A program made the position numbers and the translations under genes. This document shows, piece by piece, positions 12,639 to 25,666 of a stretch of DNA of 64,000 nt. The notes under the pieces were generated by a model. It was given only the letters and a program-made list of their open reading frames with translations. It ran no database searches and was not told the origin of the DNA. Position 1 is the first letter of the stretch. Every line of letters begins with the position of its first letter. The stretch is from Marisa cornuarietis (taxonomy: Eukaryota; Mollusca; Gastropoda; Architaenioglossa; Ampullariidae): contig SMMW01000618.1 in assembly GCA_004794655.1 (NCBI GenBank), forward strand, positions 496,001 to 560,000. Reading direction: 5' to 3'.

Positions 12639-13396
12639 GCACACGCTAAGCCAAATAGCGGCTGTAGAGAAGATCCATCTTTTTTCCTTTAAAAGATTCC
12701 TTGGGGTTTCTTTAGCCACTAGATGTGTTAAGTACTGGTTACAGTTATGAGCTTCCTCCCGCACGATATGCACAGAAAGCATACGATATGCAATACATGA
12801 TTATAAAAGTGATTTTGAATGGATTTGTGTGTTAATTAATGTCTACAACATGTTTATCATGTGCTGTTAAATGACTGATCAGTTCTTTATACTGTGGGTG
12901 GAGAAAGCCTCTTACAGTAGGCTTCACTGAATCAATCTCTTTCTCTCTACCTCGGATTGTTGCTGTTTCTGTTTGTTTGGACGGTTGAGATGGTGTATTA
13001 GTGGTAAGTGTGTTGTGGTGAAGGTAGGAGAAAGGGAAAGTAAGGTGGGGTAAGACTGGTAATAATCACCTCTTGATTGTTTTCCTGGCAAATGGCCGTG
13101 AGGGTGTATCCTCATATAAGATGATTTTTCACTTATGGTATTGATGTTTAGGGTGATGATGTATGAGTAGGGGGTCTTGTGTGCGAGTGGGTAAATTTCC
13201 TAAATACTGTGTTTTGAAGCATATATATATATATAGTTCCTGGTACATGTGTTAATAAAACTCGAGTATAGTTGGTTTGTTTATAACTCAATTATTTTTA
13301 CAGCAGTTTTAAGACGTTGTGTAGTTAGTTCGACAGATGCTCACACACTTGCAGGAGCTATGCTCTTGAAGCAATGAAGAATCTCTCTCTCATGCA

Positions 13397-13402
13397 CACG
13401 CA

Positions 13403-13434
<32 letters not shown>

Positions 13435-13443
13435 CACACACAC
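13397..13443. repeat. (GCAC)n/(CA)n microsatellite
   Basis: GCAC tetranucleotides passing into CA, in the 5' flank or intron of gene B. Confidence 0.9.
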
Positions 13444-13793
13444 AGATCATTCCCCTCTATACAAACGCACACAGGTTATCGATTATAAAAACATGAAGTT
13501 TTATACTGGGGGATGATGAGGGCTTCATTACAAGACTTTGAGTGGTTTCTCTGAGGTTTGTGTAATCTATCTGGGGTGAAATACAGAGGTATAGTATTTC
13601 CCTTCTTGCTCTGTTTGCGTCCTTCTTTCCTGGCTTTTCTCATCTACTCTTGCTGCCTTCCTCTCTTTCCCTATGCTTCATTGTTATTTGCATTCCCTGA
13701 CTTTCCCTCTTGTATCCCACAGACATTACTAATTACTCGCCTTCCACTGATACACAAATTACAAATTAATTTAAACTCGATTTTCAGAATGCG

Positions 13794-16716
13794 ATGCGTC
13801 GCTTTTCCAATGAGGCGATCTTGCTTCCTGGGAATGCTGAAAACAGTGTTACAAGGGAAAGGAGCTCAAAAGATGCAGCTGAAATACTCAAAAACAGTAC
13901 TGAAAAATCTTATTCCCAAAGCTCCATCTCTATGTCATCCGAAATAGGCAATGAAGATTGGAAAGAGGTAGACAAAGATGTAAGCACAATCCAAACCATC
14001 TGCGAAAGGAGTGTTCGGAATCCAATGAAAGAGAAGGATCTGACTACTTCTGAGATCATCAATATTGGAAACCACAGTTATCTCCCTGTGCAGAATGCTC
14101 TAGATTCCGAAATTTCGAATTCATTCTGCATTGACGAAGAGTTAACGCGAGATAAGCAAGACAATGTGCACAGCGATAATGACGATGAAGCTGAGGTGCC
14201 GTCCTTGCATCTAGCATCGCCCGAGCAAAGGTCAAAGACTCCAAAAGATACTAAGGGGGAGACTAACCAGGCGATATCGCCCAAAGAGGAGAAGATTTCT
14301 CGAAACGGCAGTCAGACGACAGATTCTGCACAGACTGGCGCCCAGTTCGCAGTAAAAAACGCAGGGGAGGGAACTGCACACGTAGAATCGTCTCCCTTTC
14401 ATTGCAGTAGGATCGAAATTTTAAGCATTTGCATCATCTGCGGATTTGTTCTTCTTGTGAGTATCTACGTTGTCATCTATGTCACTGCACTCTGCCTTAA
14501 AGCGATTTTGGACTTTTTTTTAATCACTTTTGTATTATCTTTGTGGCTACCGATTAAACACCAAAAAGACTGGGGAAAAAGTGACGAGCAAAAGACTGAT
14601 CTGGACGCTAAAAGAGAAAAGATAGGGAAAAATCGGAAGAACAGGTCGACGGAAACAGGCTTCAGCCACGAAAAGAAATATCACTTATCAGAAGCTGCGT
14701 CTGAAGATACCTTTGTAGGCCAAAAAGATGGCAAATCTGGACTAGATGTACTTGCCGTCGGAGTGAATCCGATCATCCCAAGCATTGGTCACGTTACCTC
14801 AAAAAACGCAGCTGACCACATCAAAATACAACCCAAAAATGATCGAATGTGTGACAGGTCGTCGTCAGTAACACCGTCAGCTAAGAGCAACAACCCACAG
14901 TCTGCTGACAAGGCTAACTTTTCTACGAGGGTTCCAGGAACGAGTCACAACAAGATCCCTTTGTCAGAGAAACTAACAGGGGGAAGGAGAAGGGCCAGAT
15001 CCAGACAAGAGACAGTTGAATCTTGTTTAAAGAGAAAATTGGAGAGCGAAGACGGAAAACCCACATCTAGAAATGACGTCTCAAGTGTATTCGAACTAAA
15101 AGAGGAGGCATGCGATGGTTACAAGTCTGATATCAATGTGTCAGGTGGCCCTGTTGAAGGAACTGAGCCTCAACAACAAGAAGAAAGGCGAGAAAACAAT
15201 AGTGAAAACCTCAGTAATAATAGGGGCAATGGGGCAAGTTCTGGCAACCAGCGCGCCAGCACGGAGAGACGTGGCTCGAACAACAGCAGGACAGGGAACG
15301 ACGGGGATGATGACGACGACGATGACGAGAATAGAAATCGCCAGAAAAACATCGACCGTAAGCCGGAAGGATGCCGACGACGGAAAGTCAAGAAAAATCG
15401 CCAAGAGGAAGATGACGATGACAACAATTCCTCACTCGAGAGAGACGATGAACCCTGCCAAAGTGATTACCTTGATTTTGTTGCCCTAAATTTTTCTAAT
15501 CAACTGGCAGCTGAACATTCCATATCCAGACAACTAGCGACCAGACCTCCCATTTCTAGGCAGCAGGTGATCAGACACCTTGAAGCACTAATTTTAGCTT
15601 CTAACAGCCCATTTTGGCTGCTATTATTCCAAGATCTATTTTCAACCAGCTCAAGATGGCTGCAAAACCTTAGCATAATCACAGTCTCACCCTCGGAAGG
15701 ACCATATGAAATGGGGAACAACTGCTCTCAAACCACCCTGGCCGGACAATTAGGAGTGGGCCAAAACTGCTTTCATGCCACTCTCACTGGACCATTTAGA
15801 ATGAACCACAGCAACTGTCGTGACACACTTGGACTGGAGCGCATTCACATTCATTCCATACTCACTGGACAATCTAGACGGGGCCAAAACTGCGGTCATG
15901 CCATTCTTACTGGACCATTTAGAATGAACCACAACAACTGTCATGAGACACTTGGGCGCATTTATTTTCCTTCCATACTCACTGGACAATCTAGAGTGGG
16001 CCAAAACTGCGGTAATGTCCCTAGAACTGGGCCATCTGGAGTCTGGCGCGCTTACTGGTCCCCCCTCCACAGATTGTTTTGTTGCGAATTATTGTGGCCT
16101 CTACTCAATCGCTTTCTGGCCAGGTTTTGCCCCTGGCAAAGAGAAGCGTTATCTTGGCACTCGCTGCCGTCTCAAATATGTTTCCCACTTCTGCTGGCCG
16201 CACGATCACATACCGTCTACGTCGGTGGCTGGGTCTCCAGAGGATCAGAAAGTTCGCGTTTACTTTGTATCTTGCCCTCAGTTCCCAGAAGACCGCCTTA
16301 CTTGCAGTTCTTTTCACAGCCTACTGCAGGAGCTATATGTCATCGTACTTACTTCGGGACTCGGTCTCCGCTGCTTCATGGCCACGTCTCTCTGGATGGC
16401 CCAGCAATCCACAACCAATACGCTTTATCGAGCAGCCTGGTCTTCTCTGAAAGTTTGCTACATGTTTTGGTCGAAATATCTACAATAACTCCTCTAGCAT
16501 CTGTGCACTGTACCTCAAATAGTACCCAATATTTTCAATCACAAGCTGGTCTAAGAAATCGACAGAAGAGCTGCGATGCTCGCTTTCCACAAAGAGTGTC
16601 AGCGGAAAGCTGTGGGGAGACTTTGGCCGTACATTTCTCCCGCCAAAATAAAAGAAGTGTCTACAGGTACAAAAGTGGACCGGGCAGTATCGTTAATGAA
16701 GAAAATACCATAACAG
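13794..16716 (+). CDS. Gene B large exon (974 codons)
   Basis: Opens after TTTTCAG at 13787 and closes at ACAG|GTGAGT in phase 1. Order: Ser/Thr/Glu-rich polar region, hydrophobic segment (codons from about 14412), basic linker, a second polar region, GNDG plus a run of Asp, a Lys/Arg cluster, then the tandem repeat with QNC, LTGPFRMNH and SILTGQS motifs. The last 200 or so residues are Cys/Leu/Ser-rich, with other frames also open there, so a donor inside 16040-16716 is possible. Confidence 0.6.
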
Positions 16717-19700
16717 GTGAGTTATCAGAAAAGTATTTTTCGTGCTCCACTTGATTGCCTGTCTTCATTTGTTCTGTATCATATTTCTCTTATGCTAGGG
16801 TTTAAAATAAAATTTGTCCACAAACTTATTTCTATATCCAGAGGCAGCGAGCCAACAGGCAGTTATTGGAAGACAAAGGGCAGCAAATCTGGGGGCAATG
16901 TCTGGACAACTAGAGGTAGCGAGTCTGCAAGCAGCTAGGTCTCACCTGGTCCAGCAAAGAGATGATGAAGAAGATAAGGTATTTGACATCTGTAATCTCT
17001 GAAGCCCAACTTATTCAAACGCTTTGAAATTAATGGGAGTATATTTCTATGCACAAATTTATAGTCACTAGGACATTATAAGATAATGCTCTAATAAAGC
17101 CATATTTAATAAAAGTCATGAAAAGTAGGCCATGAAGTTACTATGACATCAGGAGTCAATGCATACCTAAAAATGTGACGGGCAAAGAAAGGCAGGCGCA
17201 GCATGTGCTCATAATCGCGAAATCCCATCGTATTTACTTACCTTAGACTGTGTTATTTCCCTGAATAAGTAATCTCTATCATAAATGCCAAATTCCATCT
17301 TATTTTCTTTCCTTGGACTGTGTTTTATAGTAGGGTTTGTATCAAAGGCACAGTACCTAATGCTAAGATGAATAATCAAGTAAATAGCGTAAACAGAAAT
17401 TTGGCATTTAACATTAAAAAAATCACGAAACTATTTTGGCAACAAAGCACAAGGTCAATGGAGGATATTTTTTGTCTTAATTACCCCAGACACCTGCTCA
17501 GGAAGTGACCAGGAGAGAAGTACATTCATCTGAGATGGAAGGTATTGTTTCTCAAAATTAGCCTGTTAGTATCTATTTCTGCCTCTTATCTAGTATTTAT
17601 TGTGCATTACCATCATTACATCCTAAAATGTAATATACCTCTATACGATTTTTCAGATTCACGTTATTTACATGTTCACAGCTAAGCAATTTAAATCTTG
17701 ACAGCTTGGAACATCTTGCTCACCTGCTTTCTAGACAGTGCGTGTTCTACATAACTGAAAAAAGTTAATGTCTAGAACGTCATGTAGAACATTGCTTTCC
17801 ATGTATAACGGATTAAAAGGAAGTATCTCACGCATTTCTGTTATCTTTATGATCAGTCCTCAGTTCTCGCTTATGCCTCATTTTACTCTCTTCAGTACAC
17901 CACCTAGACCTACAACTTGTCACAATTCCGCATCTCTAATTGCTAGTTAGTTTAATGAAAAACAAATTGTTAAAACAAGCTGGCTTAAAATGAATGACCT
18001 TTTGAACCTTTTAAAGATTGAACTTTATTTAAAATTTTAAAAATATTTTGCGATATGTGGTTAAAATTACTGTTAAAATTTCCAAATAAAGCCAGTTAAA
18101 ATTCAAAATAACGCTGAGACATCGCCATTATCTGTTGACAGATAGCCTTTGATCGTGAAATATTTAAACACACTTTAAACAAATTCAGAAAGGCAATGAC
18201 TGGTTAAAAGCCACACCTAAAGATAAATAGTTTCTCAAATGGTCATAACTTAAGGGTAAAAGAAGGAGTCAACTTTATCACAAGGTCGTGAATTCTACAC
18301 CTACTCAATTTGCGTGCCCGACGGGATTTTTGTTTTAGGAAGGCCATCTTCATCTGATGAGGATGATAGCTCTTCTGACGATAACGATGATGATACAGAC
18401 GGCAGAGATGAGGATGAAGCAGATGAAGATGCTGGTCCAGGTCTCATACATCAGTTTCGGGTAATGACGTCAGGGGTATTTTCACTGACATCAAAGGTTG
18501 TGTGCTGTCGGGTAATGACGTATTGCGTGTCGGACAATGAGTCTATGCTCGTTAACTCTTCAACACCATGACCTGTTAGTTTCTTCACAGATTGGCTGCC
18601 AGCAGACTGGCTACATGACAAGACTAGCTAACTAGTTGACTGGTTCGTTAACTCATTGACACACAGAAGGAGAGAGAGTCATCTTGCGACTGGATTAATT
18701 AGTAACTGAGGTTTCTTTATTAGATTAATTACAATCGAACAAATGAACATCAACGACCAAAGGAAATAAAGTTTGACGAACAAAATTAAAACGAATAAAA
18801 ACCTCCAAACAATTAAAAAACACTCTCCTTCAAAAAAAGTCAACCAACACCACAACCCCACCCCACCCCCCAAAAAAACCGAAAAAAAACAAAAACAAAA
18901 ATGAAAACCAAACCAAACCCGAATTGAACACCACGCAACTGTCATAAACTCCATCCTAGAGGTTTCCTTGGATTCTTTCGCTGTTTCAGCAGCCCTGCTT
19001 AAGAATCCGCGTTCCATTAACAGTGATAACCACCCCAGAGAACGATGACGAAGGTAAGGAAGGCCATATCCATCTTTTACAACTGTAGAGATTCTTTTCA
19101 AATGATCTTAAATTGATGGGACTTGCCTGACATAAAGTCTAGAGAGTTCAAGTGGGGGAAATGTGTTGAGTACAAAACGTGTTTAAAGCCATTGTTAACA
19201 AAGCGCCGAAGCACCAAACTTCTGAAATTCCCCCCTCCCCAGACCCATAGTTTCGGAAAATATTTTTTTGGACTAAAGTTCATATGTCATAAACGTTCAC
19301 TCCGAAACTGTTGGTTTCCTATTCCATTCACACACAACTTTGCCGAAGTTCATCAAACTTCGTTTCATTTGCCGGTTTAGAGGGGTTCTTTCTCACGTTA
19401 AGAAAACAGTCTACGAAATCGACTTCATGCGTCTAATCCATATGTAATATTCTGATCTTCCAGAAAATGGCAGTTCGTCTGACGAGTTAGAGGGGGATAA
19501 CCTACACTTTGTTCATCCTGAGTCCCAGGTATCGGCTAACTGATTAACCACCTGTTAATGTGACAGATAGGTATGAAGGACAGAGAACGTGACTTACCGA
19601 AAAACAAAATGACAGACAAACAAAAGGGTGAAATGATGAATGGGTGGCTGGTTCGTTATTCATTGCCTCCCTACCAACTACTTTTCAGCTTTCCTGCCTG

Positions 19701-19784
19701 ACATTAAGGTCTTCAGTAACTCTCATAGCCCAACCCGAAGAGGAACTGGAGGACATAGACAATGAAGGTAATTTCTTAAAATAA
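13794..19784 (+). CDS. Gene B: tandem-family member with membrane segment and acidic tail (spliced)
   Basis: Function unknown. Proposed exons: 13794-16716, 16842-16978, 17502-17541, 18339-18460, 18990-19053, 19464-19528 and 19689-19784, totalling 3447 nt (1148 aa and stop) with matching phases at every junction (1, 0, 1, 0, 1, 0). The first coding exon carries a hydrophobic region near residues 207-250, long enough for one or two membrane passes, a D-rich run near residue 502 followed by Arg/Lys-rich sequence, and about 2.5 copies of a 39-41-residue repeat near 649-746. Downstream exons alternate types B and A. Here type B exons have lost the QC-EDL core, and the protein ends in a Glu/Asp-rich tail. 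The last exon is near-identical in layout to the last exon of gene E. Start: an ATG six bases after an acceptor at 13787; an out-of-frame ATG at 13789 lies just before it. Confidence 0.6.
16842..16978 (+). CDS. Gene B exon 3, Ala/Gln-rich (phase 1 to 0)
   Basis: Acceptor CTATATCCAG, donor AAG|GTATTT. Encodes an Ala/Gln-rich, probably helical segment ending QQRDDEEDK. It plays the same connecting role as 4131-4168 in gene A. Confidence 0.5.
17502..17541 (+). CDS. Gene B type B exon 1
   Basis: 40 nt, phase 0 to 1, CTGCTCAG to GTATTG. Reads EVTRREVHSSEME. It has no QC core and is assigned to type B by phase and position only. Confidence 0.4.
18339..18460 (+). CDS. Gene B type A exon, very acidic
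   Basis: 122 nt, phase 1 to 0, TTTTAG to GTAATG. Reads RPSSSDEDDSSSDDNDDD followed by more Asp/Glu and GPGLIHQFR. The same 122-nt length occurs in the type A exon of gene C at 29169. Confidence 0.5.
18990..19053 (+). CDS. Gene B type B exon 2
   Basis: 64 nt, phase 0 to 1, CTGTTTCAG to GTAAGG. Reads CLRIRVPLTVITTPENDDE after QP. It resembles the terminal exons of genes B and E (CLTL, TVI, then acidic). Confidence 0.5.
19464..19528 (+). CDS. Gene B type A exon 2
   Basis: 65 nt, phase 1 to 0, GATCTTCCAG to GTATCG. Reads NGSSSDELEGDNLHF and seven more residues. Confidence 0.45.
19689..19784 (+). CDS. Gene B terminal exon, acidic tail
   Basis: Follows ACTTTTCAG in phase 0. Reads LSCLTLRSSVTLIAQ, then PEEELEDIDNE and stops at TAA 19782-19784. 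A GTAATT at 19767 could be a donor (phase 1), but the matching gene E exon lacks it, so terminal use is preferred. The DNA similarity to 62257-62346 continues into the 3' flank. Confidence 0.55.
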   Translation, partial: LSCLTLRSSVTLIAQPEEELEDIDNEGNFLK

Positions 19785-22690
19785 ATGTTATGGACACATT
19801 TTGCTATGTTGAAAGTACCGTGTGGTGATGAAGATTCATTAAACCTGTCATAGCATGTGTTAATGTTTCAAGTGCGTAATGATTTGTTGAGTGCCATTAC
19901 TGCATGACATGTTGTTGTGTACCTTATAGTTGGGCTGGCATGCGTTAGGTGCTTGAATAATTTGCCTTTATTTAAATGTTTTATGTTTCTTACAATAGGA
20001 ATTTTTAAGCGATAAGTTGATCTATGGTCTTTGTTATGTAACACATGGTCTTGGTAAAGAAACTAACGCATGACTGTTTATCATCGCCTTAATGCTTGTC
20101 TGTATCTGACAGTACATCAATGGCGTTGAGTTCTCATCCTGTTCAACAAGAATCTGCTATTTGCAAGTTGTCTAACAGTAAATAAAAAGATTGTTAGAAA
20201 CGGAGTATCACAGGCCTAGGTTTATAATAAACTGAGAAACGTGATGTACAGAGCAATGAAAAACAGACATTATAATGATAGCTTCGTAAAGACCTCATTA
20301 TTCAACAATGTTTCTCCCCCACCGAATTCAGATCACTGAGTGAAGAGAAAATAGTTCATTGCTACTTATATGCACACGAAAGTACGCCGACGAAAGAGCC
20401 AACACATTAAGTTGAAAGCAAACATGAAGTTAATCTACATTTTATTTCCTGCCGTGAACTTTTTGACATTTGTTGTTAAAGAAAAATGTGAACAGTGTTG
20501 AAAATAGATAAGATAAATAGGTTTAACTTTTTTAACATTTGCTCGCAGTATTGTAGAAATAGCATAAAATCCTTGTGTCTTTTAATTTTGTAATAGTAAT
20601 TTTGCCACATATTCTTTTCAACTCTCTGTGTATATCTCTTAGATCTTAGTCTTGTAAAATAGTGTTTAATCTGAGATAAAATATTAAGATTTAATTTGAA
20701 ATAGATTGCGGAATGCAAATGTAGAAAATGTGACCCCTGTCCTCTTGTACTTGGTATCAATTTTGCACCTTTTTGTCTAATAGTTCAGTTTATTATTATC
20801 GCTCTCAGTCTTTTTGCCATGCTGTTTACGTGTGCATCATGCAAGATTACAATCGTTTTCCTCCAAAACACTTTATAGTAAATCTCTTATGCAATACTTT
20901 TTTTAAATGTTTGAAGTTGAAGATAAAGCGTCTGATTTAATCTCGATGGATATAGGCATCTGTGTCTTTTCTCCCTTCTACACTTCAAGAACTTTGCCTT
21001 TTCATCAATATGTATTGTAAATATAATCTTTTCCTGTAAATAAATATGCTATGTCTGATAAAAAAAATCTGCCTTTGTTGGTTTTATGCGCTTATCAGCT
21101 GTCATGTCACTGTAAAGTATTCTTGCTGCTTAGCCTGGAGTATTGCAGCGAATGTAAAACGCTTGTGCAGCCTCTGAGAAATGAGCATGTTGAAATGTGT
21201 GATTTCCCCCAAATTCTCGACTCCATGTCTACATACACTCCCATAACTTTCAATGTCATTTTATGTTATTGTAACTTTCCCATGAGCAAGGAACTGACAA
21301 AACTTGCTGCCCTTTTAAAAAGAGTTTTTTCCAGTTCTCAATTCTCTTTTTTCCTAGCTTACTTCCCACCCTTCTTTCCCTTTCTTTTGTTTTATATATT
21401 AACCACAAAACGCCTTAATCTAGGAATTGCCATGCCTACACTTGAGCATCACAATACGTCTGCTTACTTGGTGAGTGGAAGTTTTCGTTCTCAGATCCGC
21501 AGCCATCTCTATCAAGACAAACATTGATCAGTCAGAACCAATAATAAAGTGCTTTTCTGAGTAGATTTTTTTTCCCTTCAAAATCTAGTATTTCTAATAC
21601 TCCATTTTTGTTGTGATCATAGCAGCTTTCGTCGTAACCGTGAAGGCCTTAACATGAAAATTCTGACATTCTCCAATGTTAAGAGTGTTAAATATTTGGT
21701 GGGCTCGTGTATCTGCATGCTATAGATCATATCCAGACTACAGGTTGTAGATTGCATGTTACAGATTACCAGTTACATAATATTATTTCAAAGTCAGCGC
21801 GTTTTTGAGGCACTTCAAGAAGTGATCTTAAAATGTCAATTCTACTTGTATACGCACACAATTTTAAGAAGAATTCCAATAAACCTCACTTAATCTCTCT
21901 TAAATGTCACTTAATAGCAGCCGCAAAGGACAGTAAAGTGTTTATATCTGCTTTCAAGAAGGGCTATTAACCCTCAAACGAGGATAATTTCGTGGATCAT
22001 TAAACTTACATCAGCCTCCGCAATGCAGTCAAGAGAGAGAAAGAGAGAGTTAGAGAAAAGGAGAGGGAATTTAAAGGATAACAAGTGAATTTGAGAATTG
22101 CAGAGAACGAGCAGGCAACATCAAAAGGTTCCACTGTTACCACAGCCCAAAGAATTGCAGTAACATGATTAAATGAAGAATTGCAAGTTCCTGAGCTCGA
22201 ATCTGGGTAACACATACCTCACCCTTTGCATGTGATCACAGGTCTGGCCGCTAGTAGCTTTCCTCTGGAAGCTCCCGTTTCCTCCTAATTCAACGACTCC
22301 ATCCCCTGAAGTGTCAAGTCACCACAAAATGGAAATGTTTTGACATCTTAACAAACAACTCCATGTAGAAGAATGAGAGGAAGTACGCACCCATAGAGCT
22401 GGCTGGATTTGTGTAAGAGCTGTAATCCATTAGACCTAGGAGCATTCAGGAAGGAGTTCTAGGACGGTTTTCTGGGAATGACCTGCTTCTTTTTGTGAAC
22501 CAAGGTTTTAAAAAAAAATTCGGCCTTTGAAATCACATGTCTTTGAGGTGACCAACACGTGTACACAAACAGGGTGGACGGGTACAGGCGCACAATTAAT
22601 GGCTGAGTTGTTTCACAGCCGTTCCTTCTCTGCTTCACTCACTGTATGCGACCTGCACGCACTGTTACCCCTCGGGTATATTGGCCGCTT
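19785..22690. other. Spacer between genes B and C
   Basis: Begins with gene B 3' flank shared with gene E (to about 20180). The rest is AT-rich, with a 158-codon open frame at 21051-21527 that has no recognisable domain and no family motif, and a tRNA-like B-box region (GAGCTCGAATCTGGGT, 22192) that may be a worn SINE. Confidence 0.4.
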
Positions 22691-22699
22691 ACTTGTCCG

Positions 22700-22842
22700 T
22701 GATCTAGGTTACCCAAATTCAGCAGGCCTATGCCCTTTTGTATGGACTACACTAGAAAGCAGGAAGAAGATTTTCTTGTTTTGGTGGAGACAAAGAACAA
22801 AATCACCCAAATATTTTTGTTCTAGTTGTGTTCACAGTGCAG
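22700..22842 (+). other. Probable 5' non-coding exon of gene C
   Basis: Ends GTGCAG|GTAAGTGT. The block from AGGCCTATGCCCTTTTGT through GATTTTCTTGTTTT and TATTTTTGTTC is repeated with changes before gene D (39446-39554) and, in its first half, at 35642-35700. Conservation of sequence and donor suggests a shared first exon; the start site is not defined. Confidence 0.4.
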
Positions 22843-23564
22843 GTAAGTGTAAATATTGCTGTGGATTTAGTCTATTCGAATGATGCATTACTTATCGGAA
22901 ACGATGATTGAAGTAGCAGTGCAGCAGAGGAGGTTTGTTTGTTAATTGAAAAGTGTGATTGTGTTTTTGTGCATGAAACGAGAAGAAGGTGAGAGAAGAG
23001 ATATAGTTAGAGAGACTGACATTCATTGCTAGATGAGCTGCATGCGATGCTAACAAATCAGTCTAGGTCTACAATTTTGTACAATGTTTACAAGTAAGCG
23101 TTAGAACAAGTTAACTTGCTAATTTGACTTTGCTTCCTGCAAGTACTATATTTAGGATCATGAATGTAAGCGGATATTTTAGCAAGCTGTGCCTTTACAT
23201 TTGCTGAATGGAGGGAACGGCTTTTTATTCTCATGTTTATTTATGTGTCAGCTGCAAATTACAAACGCCCGCTTCTCGCTTTCTATGTCACATTCACTCA
23301 CACTCTTTCCAGGAACTCTATCGCTCTATATTACTGAAATGAACAAAGAGGAAAGACAAGGGCGAAGTTGAAAACGAGTTGAAATATTGACAATAAAACA
23401 ATAACATCAACAGTCAGCAACACGGGCATCAGAAGAAGAAACTTCTGCGGTTAAAAAGGAAACGATAAGTGTGACCTTTAATGACAGGTAGAGAGATCGT
23501 TACGTGAAGAGCACATAAGTGGGATCGATTTGTTTACACCTCGCGCATGGGGCACCAAAGGACG

Positions 23565-23818
23565 TTCATCCCATGCAGGGCCGCAATGTAAAAAAAAAAA
23601 AAAAAATTACGAAAGTGTTAATGACAAAAAAAGTTAAACATTGAACTGACAATAGAGCTAAGATTTTATTGAATAAAAAGTCTTTTAGACGTTCTAAATC
23701 ATTACGTCATGCATAAAATAGGCATTTTTATGCAACCAATGAGATAGCTTTGTTTTGGTGACCCGGAAGGCTTAAATTAGTGACGGGGCAAAAGTTGTGA
23801 GGCCCTGTATGGGATGAA
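23565..23818. mobile_element. MITE with TTCATCCCATGCAGGGCC inverted ends
   Basis: 18-bp terminal inverted repeats with one mismatch (right end GGCCCTGTATGGGATGAA), about 254 bp, with an A-run and no coding capacity. CAGGGCC inside the repeat recalls hAT ends, but no clear 8-bp target duplication is seen. Confidence 0.6.
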
Positions 23819-25666
23819 TTCACCTGTTGAGTACCAATACTCGCGCACGCGCTAGTGCTCGAGTCGCTACACCCTCTCAGGCGTGAAGCGAATCGGTCCG
23901 GTGAAACTAGACAGACGTAACAAAAGCAGTGTTACGAATTCTGCTGGTGACAAAGGTAAAATTGAGTTGATTTGTTAATTTTTTTTAGCAGTATACAAAC
24001 ATGATGCAGGCCTTCAGTTAAATCCTTCTCTTCCTCTCCTCAGTCTTAACGGTGGATTGCCAAAAGTGTTATCAAGCGCAACATCGTCTAATTTTAGATG
24101 TATTGAATACATCTTCTGATGTAACATAAATAGGTGAAAAAAATAGAAAATTCTTTTACTTTCCCACCTGGCGATCAGATGACAGGTAAGGAGAATCTTT
24201 GTTTAGGAAGACAGCAACACAACATCTACACAAACAAAATGGCGAGGGCTTCGATTGTACGTGGGTCACCGTTACTGAGATTCACACTGAGATTTGGACC
24301 TTTGGCTAAAAACACAAATGTTATGCCATAGCAGCCTTGTCAGAAAATAGATTTTTTGCTGTTTGCTTGCTCGCTTTAGAGAGAAGGCAATCTCGTGCCA
24401 AGTGTCTTTTCTAACGCTTTGTGGGAAGTGGAAATTATGAACAGGCTGAGGACATGATGAGCACTCAGCGTTTATTGCATAGTCACAAAAAAGATGCGTA
24501 CACAGACTGTATTCAGCTCTTCGTTCAATACACTGCTTTGCTGAATAATCCCTTTATAGCAGCTAGAGAAATCCCTGTGTCTGCTATGATCGTTGTTATT
24601 ATTATTTATATTCTAATACAAAGTAAGACATAAATACATTTTATATCCGTATTTTTACAGGCTTAGCTGAAGATAACTGTAAACATGATAATATAAATTA
24701 TGAATATAATGCCTAATGCACAAATTCTGACCATTTTGCTTAATGCAGTGATGATCGCTACAAACGTGTTGATCAGAATAACAGTATCCTCATTCTAACC
24801 CAGACCTTTATGTCACCTAGTTCACGACCGCAAAAACTACTTTGTCTTAATGTATTTTGTTTCTCGGGATCTTAAAAAGCTGGGAATACAGGAAAAAGGG
24901 ACTGGAAGAGATTGGCAAGTAAATAGGCAGAATGAATGAATTATCAAAGCGACACTTTGGCAAAAAAATTGCTAGATGGATAAATGAATAATTGCGGAGT
25001 TTTCCTAAATGACGAATCCTTAAAACATTATAAGGTGAGTTACCTGCATAAGGCATAAAATACAGGGTTTATGTTACTCTTGCTCACATTTAGTATAGCA
25101 GCATGTGTTTGATTATATATATATATATATATGCATTGTTCCGCCTTTATATTTAGAAACAAAAGTAGCACTATTAGACACTAACCCGTCCATTACATGT
25201 AACAGGTCACCAGCTTTTTTTTTTAAGTTTGCCTCCTTTCAATGACACATTGGTAAGGCGCACGCCTCTTTTTATCGTCCGGAGAAGATAATTGATTATT
25301 GTCATATCAATGATATCATCATCATTACAATTGTTACCGAAGAGTGTTTCCTTCTAGTAACAAGACTGTCTTATGCAGCTGTATTTCTGGCAACAGCTTG
25401 AGAATTGTTATAGCCATTTTTACGTTTTTCACTAGTTTTACAGAGTGACGTACATTCTGTCATCTGTCAAGTTGTAGTTGAATGGAAAAGTTTTAATAAG
25501 ACGGCGCTGGTTCTACTGTTCTGTCCACAAGTAGAGTATTCATTATATTAATAAATAAGAGCTTGGAGAATGAATTTATGGAATTAACCTGTTATCTATT
25601 CAACTGCACCTTGACTTTCATGGCTTTTTATGCTTTTTCGTTTGTTTATTTGTTTGTTTCTGGCAG

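Noticed and set aside
15115..16488. Other-frame and minus-strand open frames under gene B
   Set aside because: They lack motifs and follow from the Asp-rich run and the multiple-of-three repeat. The plus-frame is supported by phase-matched exons, though 16040-16716 remains uncertain.
21051..21527. 158-codon open frame
   Set aside because: No family motif, no known domain, AT-rich composition and no convincing splice or promoter context; left as unproven.
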